A DNA stretch of 64,000 nt, taken from positions 1 to 64,000 of the forward strand of contig NZ_CALMYY010000066.1 in assembly GCF_937873725.1 (NCBI RefSeq), in the 5' to 3' direction. The position numbers were made by a program, and so were the translations under genes. Below the pieces are notes generated by a model. The model was not told where the DNA came from and did not search any database. It saw only the letters and a program-made list of their open reading frames with translations. Shown piece by piece: positions 42,656 through 51,279 of the stretch. This DNA is from an uncultured Dietzia sp. Lineage in GTDB: Bacteria; Actinomycetota; Actinomycetes; Mycobacteriales; Mycobacteriaceae. Within the stretch, counting starts at the first letter, position 1, and every line of letters begins with the position of its first letter.

Positions 42656-44122
42656 TCAGGCCCCCTTCACGGGCTCGAGATCGGCCGGCGAGGCGAGGCG
42701 CCCGACGACGGCGGTGGCCGCGGCGACCGCCGGGCTCACGAGATGGGTGCGGGCACCCTTGCCCTGGCGGCCCTCGAAGTTCCTGTTGGAGGTCGAGGCG
42801 CAGCGCTGGCCCGGCAGCAGGGAGTCCGGGTTCATCCCGAGACACATGGAGCAGCCCGGCTGGCGCCACTCGGCCCCGAACGCGGTGAAGATCTCGCCCA
42901 GGCCCTCCTCCTCCGCCTGCTGCCGCACCCTCATGGATCCGGGCACGACGAGCATCCGGACGCCCTCGGCGACCTCGCGACCCTCGATGACCCGGGCGAC
43001 GGTCCGCAGGTCCTCGATCCGGCCGTTGGTGCAGGAGCCCACGAACACCACGTCGACGGGGACGTCCCGGAGCGGGGTGCCCGCCTCGAGGCCCATGTAG
43101 TCCAGCGCACCCTCGGCGGCGACGCGATCGCTCTCGTCCGTGAAGGAGTCGGGGTGCGGGACCGACGCACCGAGCGGCGCGCCCTGCCCGGGGTTGGTTC
43201 CCCAGGTGACGAACGGGGTGAGCGCGGAGCCGTCGATCACGACCTCGGTGTCGAACACCGCGTCGTCGTCGGTCCTCAGGCCGTCCCAGTACTCGACGGC
43301 GGCGTCCCACTCCGCGCCGGTCGGCGCGTGCGGACGGCCCTCGAGGTAGTCGTAGGTGGTCTGATCCGGGGCGATCATGCCGGCGCGGGCACCCGCCTCG
43401 ATGCTCATGTTGCAGATGGTCATCCGGGCCTCCATCGAGAGCTTCTCGATGGCCTCGCCGCGGTACTCGATGATGTGACCCTGCCCGCCGCCCGTCCCGA
43501 TCTGGGTGATGACCGCGAGGATGAGGTCCTTGGCGGAGACGCCGGGCTGCAGCTCCCCGGTGACCGTCACCGCCATGGTCTTGAACGGCCGGAGCGAGAG
43601 CGTCTGGGTGGCCATGACGTGCTCGACCTCGGAGGTGCCGATCCCCATGGCGATGGCGCCGAAGGCGCCGTGCGTGGACGTGTGCGAGTCCCCGCACACC
43701 ACGGTCATGCCCGGCTGGGTGAGGCCGAGTTGGGGGCCGATGATGTGGACGATCCCCTGCTCCCGGTCGCCCATCGGGTAGAGCCGGACGCCGAACTCCT
43801 CGCAGTTGCGCCGCAGGGTCTCGATCTGGGTCCGCGAGACCCGGTCGGCGATGAGGTCCACCGCGCCACCGACGATGTCGGTCGGCACGTTGTGGTCCTC
43901 CGTGGCCAGCGTCAGATCGGGCCGGCGGAGGCCGCGGCCCGCCAGCCGGAGCCCGTCGAACGCCTGCGGGCTGGTCACCTCGTGGACCAGGTGGAGATCG
44001 ATGTAGATGAGGTCCGGTTCGCGGGACTCGCCCTCGCCCTCACCCTTGGCCACCACGTGGTGGTCCCAGACCTTCTCGGCCAGGGTCCGGGGCCGGGCGC
44101 CGCCGGTCGCTGTCTCACTCAT
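42656..44122 (-). CDS. leuC: 3-isopropylmalate dehydratase large subunit
   Basis: LeuC carries the aconitase-type [4Fe-4S] cluster that isomerises 2- to 3-isopropylmalate. Cluster cysteines are in [24 protein letters not shown] and [33 protein letters not shown] closes the active site. From ATG 44122, with GGAGG upstream, the protein is 488 residues. Transcription diverges from an IclR regulator; a TATACT -10 (44204-44199) lies inside an inverted repeat that the regulator may bind. Confidence 0.97.
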   Translation of the reverse strand: MSETATGGARPRTLAEKVWDHHVVAKGEGEGESREPDLIYIDLHLVHEVTSPQAFDGLRLAGRGLRRPDLTLATEDHNVPTDIVGGAVDLIADRVSRTQIETLRRNCEEFGVRLYPMGDREQGIVHIIGPQLGLTQPGMTVVCGDSHTSTHGAFGAIAMGIGTSEVEHVMATQTLSLRPFKTMAVTVTGELQPGVSAKDLILAVITQIGTGGGQGHIIEYRGEAIEKLSMEARMTICNMSIEAGARAGMIAPDQTTYDYLEGRPHAPTGAEWDAAVEYWDGLRTDDDAVFDTEVVIDGSALTPFVTWGTNPGQGAPLGASVPHPDSFTDESDRVAAEGALDYMGLEAGTPLRDVPVDVVFVGSCTNGRIEDLRTVARVIEGREVAEGVRMLVVPGSMRVRQQAEEEGLGEIFTAFGAEWRQPGCSMCLGMNPDSLLPGQRCASTSNRNFEGRQGKGARTHLVSPAVAAATAVVGRLASPADLEPVKGA

Positions 44123-44176
44123 CACGCCTCCAGTCCACATCCCGGGCCGGAACCGATAGATTCTCAGCATGTAGGA

Positions 44177-44207
44177 CGCTATAGTCGAACTGTGAGACAG
44201 TATAGCG
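44177..44207. promoter_or_regulatory. Inverted repeats and overlapping leuC / iclR promoters
   Basis: CGCTATA (44177-44183) and TATAGCG (44201-44207) form a perfect inverted repeat; inside it ACTGT-GAG-ACAGT (44189-44201) forms a second one with a slightly shifted centre. TATAGT (44180-44185) is a -10 for the plus strand six bases before the GTG at 44192, and TATACT (44204-44199) is a -10 for leuC. A regulator bound here would cover both promoters and the iclR start codon. Confidence 0.65.
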
Positions 44208-44893
44208 GGATCGGGGTCCTCGACAAAGCGATGACGGTGCTCCACGCCGTGGCCGAGCAACCGTGCGTCCTCTCCGAGCTCTGCGAACGCACCGGACTCC
44301 CCCGCGCCACCGCCCACCGGCTGGCCGTGGGTCTGGAGATCCACCAGCTCCTCTCCCGTGACGACGCCGGCGTGTGGAGCCTCGGTCCGGGCCTGGCCTC
44401 GCTCGCCGCGCACGCGTCGGACTCGCTCGTCGACGCCGCCTCGTCGGTCCTGCCCCGGCTGCGGGAGGCCACCGAGGAGAGCGTTCAGGTCTACCGCCGC
44501 GACGGCGACCGGCGGATCTGCGTGGCGTCGGCGGAACCCCTCACGGGACTGCGGGACACCGTCCCCGTGGGCGCGGTCCTGCCCATGACCCGGGGGTCCG
44601 GCGCCAAGGTGCTGGCCGCATGGGCCGATGCGGCCACCCAGCGCGCGCTGCTCGTGGACGCCGCGTACACCGAGCGCCAGCTCGCCGAGGTGCGCCGCCG
44701 CGGGTGGGCCCAGTCGGTCGCCGAGCGCGAGGCCGGCGTCGCCTCGATCTCGGCACCCATCAGGGATGCGGGAGGCACCGTCGTGGCCGCGATCTCGGTC
44801 TCGGGTCCGGTGGACCGGATCGGTCGCCGCCCCGGTGTCCGCTGGGCCGCCGACCTGCTCGCCGCCGCGGAGGCGATCCACAAGCGGTTGTGA
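44192..44893 (+). CDS. IclR-family regulator of leuCD (LtbR/NdgR-like)
   Basis: A 233-residue IclR protein: an N-terminal winged helix ([41 protein letters not shown]) and a C-terminal effector domain ([24 protein letters not shown], then [25 protein letters not shown]). Its place opposite leuCD matches LtbR of corynebacteria, NdgR of streptomycetes and Rv2989, which control leucine genes. The GTG at 44192 has no ribosome site, and a TATAGT -10 lies six bases upstream, so the mRNA is probably leaderless. It likely binds the inverted repeats over its own start. Confidence 0.88.
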   Translation: MRQYSGIGVLDKAMTVLHAVAEQPCVLSELCERTGLPRATAHRLAVGLEIHQLLSRDDAGVWSLGPGLASLAAHASDSLVDAASSVLPRLREATEESVQVYRRDGDRRICVASAEPLTGLRDTVPVGAVLPMTRGSGAKVLAAWADAATQRALLVDAAYTERQLAEVRRRGWAQSVAEREAGVASISAPIRDAGGTVVAAISVSGPVDRIGRRPGVRWAADLLAAAEAIHKRL

Positions 44894-44909
44894 CGCCCGG
44901 TCGCGGATC

Positions 44910-45812
44910 TCAGGCCGGCCGCCGCCCCTCCACCAGTCGCCCGAGGGCCCACGGCAGGCTGCTCACGCTGGGCTGGCGGACCGCCGCCACGAGGTCCCCG
45001 TCGCGCGGATCCACCCGCACCACCTGGACCCCGGAGCGCCGCAGGTCGCGGTACGGCCTCGGGTCGGGGTAGGACACCACGTCGAGTCCCAGCCCGCGGA
45101 TCTCGCGTCCGAACGGGGACCGTCCGTCGAGCGTGGCCACCGGGGTGTCGGGGAGCGCGCCCGTACCCACGACGACGACGAGGGCCTCCACCCCCAACCT
45201 GCGCTGTCCCCGGGTCCACGCGTCGAGCGCCTCCTCGGCGGCCTCCGCCGCCGGGTCCGGATCGCGCCCCACCGCGTCGGCCACCAGATCGAGGTGACGG
45301 CGCCATCCCGGCCGGCCGGCGGGGTCCACCATCACGGCCGCGAGCTGTTCGAACCCGCGGAGCTGGGCCTCGGTGGGGTCGGCGGCGGCGAGGGCGAACC
45401 CGTCGACCCCGAACGGCAGCAGCGAGCGCAGGCTCGGCAGGCCCGGACCACCCCAGTCGGGTGCGGGCGGTGCGGCGTGGTCCCGCCAGGGCCTGCGCCC
45501 CGTCCCGTCCGCCGCCCAGGCGGCCACCGGTTCCCGCCCGAGGGCGAGCAGGACGTCGAGGTCGGCGGACGAGAGCGTGATCACGCGCCGGACCGGCGAG
45601 TCGGGGGTGGGGGTACGGATCGGACTGGGGGGCGCGAGCGGGTCGCTCGTCGAGACCGTCGGGCTCGTCGTCGTGGGGTCCCCGCCCGTCCCGCACGCGG
45701 TGAGCCCCACGAGACCGAGACCGACCCCGACCGCGGCACGCAGCAGCGTACGGCGGTCAGGGCCGGCGGCGGGGCGGGACGGCCCCGGGGAGGACAGGGG
45801 TGACCGCGGCAC
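44910..45812 (-). CDS. FecB/BtuF-like periplasmic-binding lipoprotein
   Basis: A 300-residue putative lipoprotein. The N-terminus has [23 protein letters not shown], that is, paired arginines, a hydrophobic stretch and a lipobox LTAC with Cys40, so it should be anchored outside the membrane. A Pro/Thr-rich linker (45-72) precedes [27 protein letters not shown], the start of an iron-siderophore/cobalamin-type binding fold. No permease or ATPase gene lies nearby, so the ligand is unknown and transport cannot be assumed. The GTG start is 51 bases from the aldehyde dehydrogenase stop and may be co-transcribed with it. Confidence 0.7.
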   Translation of the reverse strand: MPRSPLSSPGPSRPAAGPDRRTLLRAAVGVGLGLVGLTACGTGGDPTTTSPTVSTSDPLAPPSPIRTPTPDSPVRRVITLSSADLDVLLALGREPVAAWAADGTGRRPWRDHAAPPAPDWGGPGLPSLRSLLPFGVDGFALAAADPTEAQLRGFEQLAAVMVDPAGRPGWRRHLDLVADAVGRDPDPAAEAAEEALDAWTRGQRRLGVEALVVVVGTGALPDTPVATLDGRSPFGREIRGLGLDVVSYPDPRPYRDLRRSGVQVVRVDPRDGDLVAAVRQPSVSSLPWALGRLVEGRRPA

Positions 45813-45863
45813 GGTGTGAGTCTAATCGCGGCCACTCCGGGCCGCGGCCACCCGCCCGGGGGG

Positions 45864-47234
45864 TCAGACCCGGTGGACCAGCTTCTTGTTGGAGAACTCG
45901 TCCAGGCCGAACCGTCCCAACTCCCGCCCGACGCCCGAGGTCTTGACCCCGCCGAAGGGCATGTCGGGAGCGCTCTTGATGGTGGTGTTGATGCCGACCA
46001 TCCCGGATTCCAGACGCTCCGCCACGTCCTGGACGCGGGCGGGGTCGCCCCCGAACACCGCGGCACCGAGCCCGAACGGGCTGTCGTTGGCGATCTCCAC
46101 CGCCTCGTCGGCCGAGGCGACGCGGTGCACGACCGCCACCGGGCCGAACAGCTCCTCGCGGTAGGCCCTCATGTCCGGGGTGACGTCGGTGAGGACCGTC
46201 GCCGGGTAGTAGGCGCCCTCGCCCTCGGGGACCTCTCCGCCGAGATGGACGGTGGCACCCTTCGCCACCGCGTCCGCCACCTGCTCGGCCAGCTCGGAGC
46301 GTGCCTCGGCCGACGACATGGGTCCCATCCGCGTGGCCGGGTCCGCCGGGTCGCCCAGCGTCCACTGCCGGGCCTTGTCGAGGAAGGCCGCCAGGAACTC
46401 GTCCCACACGGGGTCCTCGACGAGGATCCGCTTGGACGAGGTGCAGGCCTGGCCGGCGTTGGCGAAGCGCCCGGTGGCGGCCGCGGACGCCGTCGCGGTG
46501 ACATCCGCGTCCCCGAGCACGATGAGGGGATCCGACCCTCCCAGCTCCAGGACGCACTTCTTGAGGTTCTCCCCCGCCTGCCTGCCCACGGCCTCCCCGG
46601 CCTTCTCCGACCCGGTCAGCGAGACGCCCCGGATCGCGGGGTGCGCGATGACCCGGCCCAGCTGCCCGCTGGTGGCGAAGAGGTTCTGGTAGACCCCTAC
46701 CGGCGCGCCGGCGGCGAGGAGGATCTCCTCCATCACCAGCGCCTCCTGCGGGCAATTGCGGGCGTGCTTGAGCAGGATGGTGTTCCCCAACAACAGGTTC
46801 GGGGCGACGAACCGGGCGACCTGGTAGTACGGGAAGTTCCACGGCATGATCCCGAGCAGGGCGCCGATGGCCTCGGTCCGCACCACCGCCCGCCCCGGTC
46901 CGGAGATGTCGAGCACCTCCTCCTCGAGGAACCCCCGGGCCGTCGTGGCGTAGTACTCGTAGATCCGTGCGGCCAGGTCGACCTCGCCGAGGGCCTGGGT
47001 CACCGGCTTGCCCATCTCGAGGGTCATCAGCTCGGCGAGCTCCTGCTTCCGCTCGCGGTAGAGGTCCGCGACGCGTTGCAGGACCGCCGCGCGCTCGGAC
47101 ACCTCCGTCCGGCGCCAGTCGCGGTAGGCCTCGTCGGCCCGACCGACGGCGGCGTCGACCTCGGCGTCGCTGACCGCGTCGTAGCGGGCGACGATCTCCC
47201 CGGTGCGGGGGTCGGTGGTGGCGTATCTGCTCAT
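45864..47234 (-). CDS. NAD(P)-dependent aldehyde dehydrogenase (SSADH/ChnE-like)
   Basis: A 456-residue aldehyde dehydrogenase of the succinate-semialdehyde type. The catalytic base is E230 in VLELGGSDP and the nucleophile C264 in GQACTSSKR; IMPWNFPYYQVARFVAPNLLLGNTILLKH forms the coenzyme site. The ATG overlaps the alcohol dehydrogenase stop (ATGA). In the proposed pathway it would oxidise a terminal oxo-acid such as 6-oxohexanoate to a dicarboxylate, as ChnE does. Succinate semialdehyde remains an alternative substrate. Confidence 0.9.
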   Translation of the reverse strand: MSRYATTDPRTGEIVARYDAVSDAEVDAAVGRADEAYRDWRRTEVSERAAVLQRVADLYRERKQELAELMTLEMGKPVTQALGEVDLAARIYEYYATTARGFLEEEVLDISGPGRAVVRTEAIGALLGIMPWNFPYYQVARFVAPNLLLGNTILLKHARNCPQEALVMEEILLAAGAPVGVYQNLFATSGQLGRVIAHPAIRGVSLTGSEKAGEAVGRQAGENLKKCVLELGGSDPLIVLGDADVTATASAAATGRFANAGQACTSSKRILVEDPVWDEFLAAFLDKARQWTLGDPADPATRMGPMSSAEARSELAEQVADAVAKGATVHLGGEVPEGEGAYYPATVLTDVTPDMRAYREELFGPVAVVHRVASADEAVEIANDSPFGLGAAVFGGDPARVQDVAERLESGMVGINTTIKSAPDMPFGGVKTSGVGRELGRFGLDEFSNKKLVHRV

Positions 47235-48301
47235 GTGTCCTGTCCTTTCAGCACGATGCGGCCGGTGACCCCGCCGCGGACCAGTCTGTCGAGGGAGTCG
47301 ACCACGCCCGCCAGGTCCAGGGCGGCCTCCGTCACCGGGATCCCGGGGATCGCTCCCCGCCGCGCCAGATCGACGGCCTCACGCATCTCGTCGAGGGTTC
47401 CCACGAAGCTTCCCTCGATCGTGAGCATCTTCAGGGCCAGCAGCGCCGTGGGGATCGTGATCTCCCCGCCGAACAGACCCACCTGGACCATGTGGCCGCC
47501 CTTGGCCAGCACGTCGAAGGCCAGCGAGGCCGTCGGTCCGTTGTTGACGAAGTCGACCACCGCCCCGACCGGTCCGCCGGTGGCCTCGAGGAGCAGGTCG
47601 CGGGTGCCGTCACCGTCCGAGCGGACCGTCCCGGTCGCCCCCAGCTCACGCGCGGCGGCGAGGTTCGCGTCCGACACGTCCACCGCCACGATCGCGCGAT
47701 GCCCCAGGGCGTGGAGCGTGGCCACCGCGGTGAGCCCCACACCGCCGACCCCGATCACCACGACGGGCTCGTCGGCCGGCCGCGGGAGGACCTTCTTCGC
47801 CGCGCTGTACGCGGTCAGGCCCGAACACGCGATGGTCGCGGCCCAGCTCGGGTCCAGCCCCTCGACGTCCACCAGGTAGCGCGGATGCGGAACCACGACC
47901 TGCTCGGCGTACCCCCCGGAACGGGCGACCCCGATGTTGCGTCCCCGCGGGCAGGCGTTCTCCCGGCCGGCCTCGCAGACCGCGCACTCACCGCACCCCG
48001 TCCACGGATAGACCAGCCGTGTCCGCCCGACCTCGGCGCCGCTCGCGTCGGGGCCGACCGCCTCCACCACGCCCACGATCTCGTGACCCATCACGAGCGG
48101 GTACGGCACGCCCCTGTCGGTGAGGTGCATCCTCCCCCGGCCACCCAGGTCGTAGTAGCCCTCGCGGAGATGGGTATCGGTGTGGCAGACCCCCGAGCGC
48201 AGGACCCGCAACCGGACCTCGGTGCCGGTCGGATCGGGGGTGGGGAGCTCGATGTCCGACAGGGTCGGGTCGCCGGGCTCGGTGATGGCGAACGCTCGCA
48301 T
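47231..48301 (-). CDS. Zinc-dependent alcohol dehydrogenase (ChnD-like)
   Basis: A medium-chain Zn-alcohol dehydrogenase (356 residues). Catalytic zinc residues are C39 (GVCHTDTHL) and H73-E74 (MGHEIVGVVE). Structural zinc cysteines C103, C106, C109 and C117 lie in GCGECAVCEAGRENAC. The Rossmann motif GVGGVG is at 183-188. It sits between the Baeyer-Villiger monooxygenase (40 bases upstream) and the aldehyde dehydrogenase. That position suits oxidation of a hydroxy acid released by the esterase, as for 6-hydroxyhexanoate dehydrogenase; oxidation of the original alcohol is also possible. Confidence 0.9.
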   Translation of the reverse strand: MRAFAITEPGDPTLSDIELPTPDPTGTEVRLRVLRSGVCHTDTHLREGYYDLGGRGRMHLTDRGVPYPLVMGHEIVGVVEAVGPDASGAEVGRTRLVYPWTGCGECAVCEAGRENACPRGRNIGVARSGGYAEQVVVPHPRYLVDVEGLDPSWAATIACSGLTAYSAAKKVLPRPADEPVVVIGVGGVGLTAVATLHALGHRAIVAVDVSDANLAAARELGATGTVRSDGDGTRDLLLEATGGPVGAVVDFVNNGPTASLAFDVLAKGGHMVQVGLFGGEITIPTALLALKMLTIEGSFVGTLDEMREAVDLARRGAIPGIPVTEAALDLAGVVDSLDRLVRGGVTGRIVLKGQDT

Positions 48302-48341
48302 GGTTCCTCGCTTCTCGGTGGGGGTGGTCGGGGTCGGCGCG

Positions 48342-49997
48342 TCAGGCGACGGCGGCTCGGGCCGGCTCGGTGATCCGCAGGCCCCGGTAGCCGTTCTCGC
48401 GGACGTCCGCCAGGATCTGCCGGTACATGCCGAGGCCGCCCAGGAAGAACATGACGGTCCGCTTCTTGCCCGGGATGTTGGCGCCGAAGATCCACGAGGC
48501 CGTCTTGGGGAAGAGCGTCATGTGCGCGATCTCCTCGCAGGTGGCGGTCCACCCCGTCTCCGCCTCGCTCGTCGCCTCGACCACCGCCCGGCCGCGCGCG
48601 ACGGCGCTCTCGATCAGCTCGGCGACGTACTCCACCTGCGTCTCGATGCTGGGCAGGAGGTTGGTGAAGGGCCCGTTCGGGCCGAGGATCATGAACATGT
48701 TCGGGAAGTTCGCGGTCGTGATCCCGAGGTAGCTGGTCGGGGCGTCGGCCCAGTGCTCGTTGATGTGCAGGCCACCGCGGCCCCGCAGGTCCATGGCGCG
48801 GTAGTTGCCGTCCACCGCGTCGAAGCCGGTCGCGAACACCAGGATGTCGACCTCGTGCTCGACGCCGTCCGCCGTCCGCACACCCCTCGGGGTGATCCGG
48901 ACGATCGGGTTCTCCTTCACCGGGACGAGCGAGACGTTGTCCCGGTTGAACGTCTCGTAGTAGCCCTCGTTGCACAGGGGCCGCTTGGCGTAGGGCTCCG
49001 TCGGGGTGAGGGCGCGCGCCGTCTCCGGATCCTCGACGATCTCCGCGATCTTCGACCGGATGAACGTCGCCGCCGCCTCGTTCGCCTCGGGGTTCGTGGC
49101 GATGTCGCTGAACGTGCCGAACATGAAGTGGAATCCGTTGCCCCGGTCCCACGCCTGCTGGAACACCTGCCGGCGCTGCTCTTCCGTCACGCTTCCGGCC
49201 TCGATCGCGCTCTCCTCGAACCCGAACGCGACCGACGAGCCGCGCACCTGGGTCCAGATCGCGTCGAAGTTCTTCTTGGTCTCGGCCACCTCCGCCGGGT
49301 CGACGGGGCCGTTGCCCGACGGGACACAGTACTGCGGCGACCGCTGGAACACCGTGAGGTTCTCGGCCGTCTTCGCGGCCGCGATGATGAACTGGGTGCC
49401 GGTGGAGCCGGTCCCGATCACACCGACCCTCTTCCCGGCGACGTCCAGGTCCTCGGGCCAGGCGTTGGTGTGGACCAGCCTGCCCTCGAAGTGGTCCATC
49501 CCGGGGATGTCCGGCATGTTGGTCTTGGCGAGCAGCCCCAGGCCGTTGACGAGGTACGTGCAGGTGAACTCCTCGCCGGCGGCGGTGCGCACGGTCCAGC
49601 GGTCGCGCGACTCGTCCCACGCCGCCCCGGTCACCTCGGTGTCGAGCCGGATGTCCTTCATGAGGTCGTAGCGCTCGACCACATGGTGGATGTACGCGAG
49701 GATGTCCTCCTGCTCGAGGTACCGCGTGGTCCAGTCGTACTCGCGCAGCAGGTCGTCGTCGAACGAGTACCGGTAGACAAAGCTCTCGGTGTCGGACTTC
49801 GCGCCCGGGTAGCGGTTGAAGAACCAGGTCCCGCCCACCCCGGAGCCCTTCTCCAGGACGCGGACCCGCAGGCCCTGCTCGTTGCGGAGCTTGTGGAGCG
49901 AGTAGAGGCCGGCGAAGCCCGCGCCCACCACGACGGCGTCGAAGTCGGTGTCGGTCGGGTCGGCGGTGGGCGCAGCGGCGCGGATCGGGGTGGTCAT
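48342..49997 (-). CDS. Baeyer-Villiger monooxygenase, cyclohexanone monooxygenase type (ChnB-like)
   Basis: A flavin monooxygenase that inserts oxygen next to a ketone using NADPH and O2. Two Rossmann motifs, GAGFAG (25-30) and GTGSTG (195-200), flank the type I fingerprint F170-EGRLVH-TNAW-P181 (FxGxxxHxxxWP). Stretches such as YAKRPLCNEGYYETFNRDNV, ATGFDAVDGNYRAMD and FGANIPGKK closely resemble cyclohexanone monooxygenase as I know it from Acinetobacter; length (551) also agrees. ATG 49997 has AGGAGG upstream. The esterase gene lies 47 bases before it. Substrate is inferred; cyclopentanone, larger rings or linear ketones are possible. Confidence 0.92.
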   Translation of the reverse strand: MTTPIRAAAPTADPTDTDFDAVVVGAGFAGLYSLHKLRNEQGLRVRVLEKGSGVGGTWFFNRYPGAKSDTESFVYRYSFDDDLLREYDWTTRYLEQEDILAYIHHVVERYDLMKDIRLDTEVTGAAWDESRDRWTVRTAAGEEFTCTYLVNGLGLLAKTNMPDIPGMDHFEGRLVHTNAWPEDLDVAGKRVGVIGTGSTGTQFIIAAAKTAENLTVFQRSPQYCVPSGNGPVDPAEVAETKKNFDAIWTQVRGSSVAFGFEESAIEAGSVTEEQRRQVFQQAWDRGNGFHFMFGTFSDIATNPEANEAAATFIRSKIAEIVEDPETARALTPTEPYAKRPLCNEGYYETFNRDNVSLVPVKENPIVRITPRGVRTADGVEHEVDILVFATGFDAVDGNYRAMDLRGRGGLHINEHWADAPTSYLGITTANFPNMFMILGPNGPFTNLLPSIETQVEYVAELIESAVARGRAVVEATSEAETGWTATCEEIAHMTLFPKTASWIFGANIPGKKRTVMFFLGGLGMYRQILADVRENGYRGLRITEPARAAVA

Positions 49998-50044
49998 GGT
50001 GTCCTCCTGGGTGGGTCTGGTCTGTGGTGGTCGGTGGTGGGTGG

Positions 50045-50998
50045 TCAGCGGGCGTACCAGGCGGCGACGGCGGCGATCTCGTCGTCGGCGGCCCGGGTCC
50101 TGCCCGCGTTGAAGGGGTAGACGTGCTGCTGGCCCTCGCCGATGGAGAGCGTGGAGTCGACCCTGGCCGCCGTGGCCAGGTCGTGCAGTCGGGTCGCGTT
50201 GTCCAGCAGCGACTCGACCGAACCGGCGGTGATGTACAGGCGGGGGAAGCCGGTGAAGTCCGCGTAGAGCGGGTTGGCCAGCGGCGTGGTGGGGTCGACC
50301 GAGTCGCCCAGGACGCCGGCGATCATGCCCTCGAGGAGCCCGCGGGTGATGAGCGCGTCGGTGGCGTCGTTGGTCTCCAGGGTCACGCCCTTGTTCTCCA
50401 TGTCGAGCCACGGGGAGAACGCGATCACCGCGCCGGGCAGCGGGCCACCCCGCTCCTTCAGCGCGAGGGCGGTGGCCACGGCGAGGTTGCCGCCGGCGGA
50501 GTCACCGATGGTGGTGATGGCCTGCGGGGAGATGCCGGAGTCGACCAGGCCGTGGAAGACCGAGACTGCGTCCTCGAGCCCGGCGGGATGCGGGTGCTCG
50601 GGAGCGAGACGGTAGTCGAGCACGAAGGACTGGACCCCGAGGGCCTTGGCGACGTGGGCCGCGAGCTTGCGGTGGCTCGACGCCGATCCCACGGAGAAGC
50701 CACCACCGTGGGTGTACAGCAGGACCTGTCCGGCATCGGAACCGACGGGGCGGCACCAGATGCCGGGGACCCCGCCGACGACGCCCTCCTCGTAGGTGAC
50801 GTCCGTCGGCTCGGCCGTGGGCTGGTGCCACTCGTCGAAGATGCTGCGGAACAGACGGACGGTGAGGCCCTCGGTGGTGGCGAGGATCTCGGACCAGTCG
50901 GTGTAGAGGTCCTTCAGCGGATCGTTCTCGGTGGCGGCCTGTGTGGTGGTGGCCTGCTCGGTGGTTGCCTGCTCGGTGGTTGCCTGCTCGGTGGTCAT
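50045..50998 (-). CDS. Alpha/beta-hydrolase, hormone-sensitive-lipase family esterase (ChnC-like)
   Basis: A 317-residue esterase with the HSL oxyanion motif HGGG (97-100) and nucleophile S167 in GDSAGG; an Asp in VESLLDNA and His in GQQHVYPF complete the triad. The first ~20 residues are a TTEQA repeat coded by three near-identical 15-base units (50951-50995). ATG 50998 is preceded by AAGGAAGG. It is the first gene of the esterase-monooxygenase-alcohol dehydrogenase-aldehyde dehydrogenase operon, where it should open the lactone or ester made by the monooxygenase. Confidence 0.9.
   Translation of the reverse strand: MTTEQATTEQATTEQATTTQAATENDPLKDLYTDWSEILATTEGLTVRLFRSIFDEWHQPTAEPTDVTYEEGVVGGVPGIWCRPVGSDAGQVLLYTHGGGFSVGSASSHRKLAAHVAKALGVQSFVLDYRLAPEHPHPAGLEDAVSVFHGLVDSGISPQAITTIGDSAGGNLAVATALALKERGGPLPGAVIAFSPWLDMENKGVTLETNDATDALITRGLLEGMIAGVLGDSVDPTTPLANPLYADFTGFPRLYITAGSVESLLDNATRLHDLATAARVDSTLSIGEGQQHVYPFNAGRTRAADDEIAAVAAWYAR
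50951..50995 (-). repeat. Three tandem 15-base repeats in esterase 5' end
   Basis: On the minus strand the unit ACCACCGAGCAGGCA occurs three times in a row directly after the start codon; the last copy differs by one base at its end. It encodes TTEQA three times. Repeat-number change would alter the N-terminal length by five residues without shifting the frame. Confidence 0.85.
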
Positions 50999-51049
50999 GG
51001 CGGCGTCCTTCCTTCCGGTCCCGGGCACCTCCCGGGGGTGTGATGCAGA

Positions 51050-51095
51050 ACACTAGGATCGGCCGCCGGTCCGAAAGTGTGCCGTTTCGGAACAC
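51050..51095 (-). promoter_or_regulatory. Predicted promoter and 19-bp palindromic operator of the esterase-BVMO operon
   Basis: GTGT-g-CCG-TTT-CGG-a-ACAC (51077-51095) is a perfect inverted repeat except at the two lower-case bases. On the minus strand a TAnnnT -10 element, TAGTGT, is at 51055-51050, giving a start near 51043. The palindrome is then centred near -43, where activators touch RNA polymerase at housekeeping promoters. The divergently encoded Fis-type regulator is the natural candidate to bind it. Confidence 0.5.
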
Positions 51096-51214
51096 CGGCC
51101 CCGGCTCTGACAACGGGACCGGCCGAAAGCGACGACGTGAGCCACCCCACATGCGGTGATGCCGCGGCCGCAACAATGCCTCCCGATCCGGCAACGGCGG
51201 CCTCCCGACACCGG

Positions 51215-51244
51215 GTGACACCGGTGTGACGGGTGGCACATAAT
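51215..51244 (+). promoter_or_regulatory. Predicted promoter of the AcoR-type regulator
   Basis: GTGACA (51215-51220) and CATAAT (51239-51244), 18 bases apart, each match the -35/-10 consensus in five of six positions, unusually good for this genome. The start site would be near 51251, ahead of ATG 51280. A 10-bp palindrome ACACCGGTGT (51218-51227) overlaps the -35 box and could serve for autoregulation. Confidence 0.5.
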
Positions 51245-51279
51245 GGCGTCATGGCGAGAACATCAGGGCTGGTCGCGCC

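Noticed and set aside
50951..50995. Short regular repeats as a CRISPR array
   Set aside because: The 15-base units are contiguous, without spacers, and lie within a coding region; no cas genes are present.
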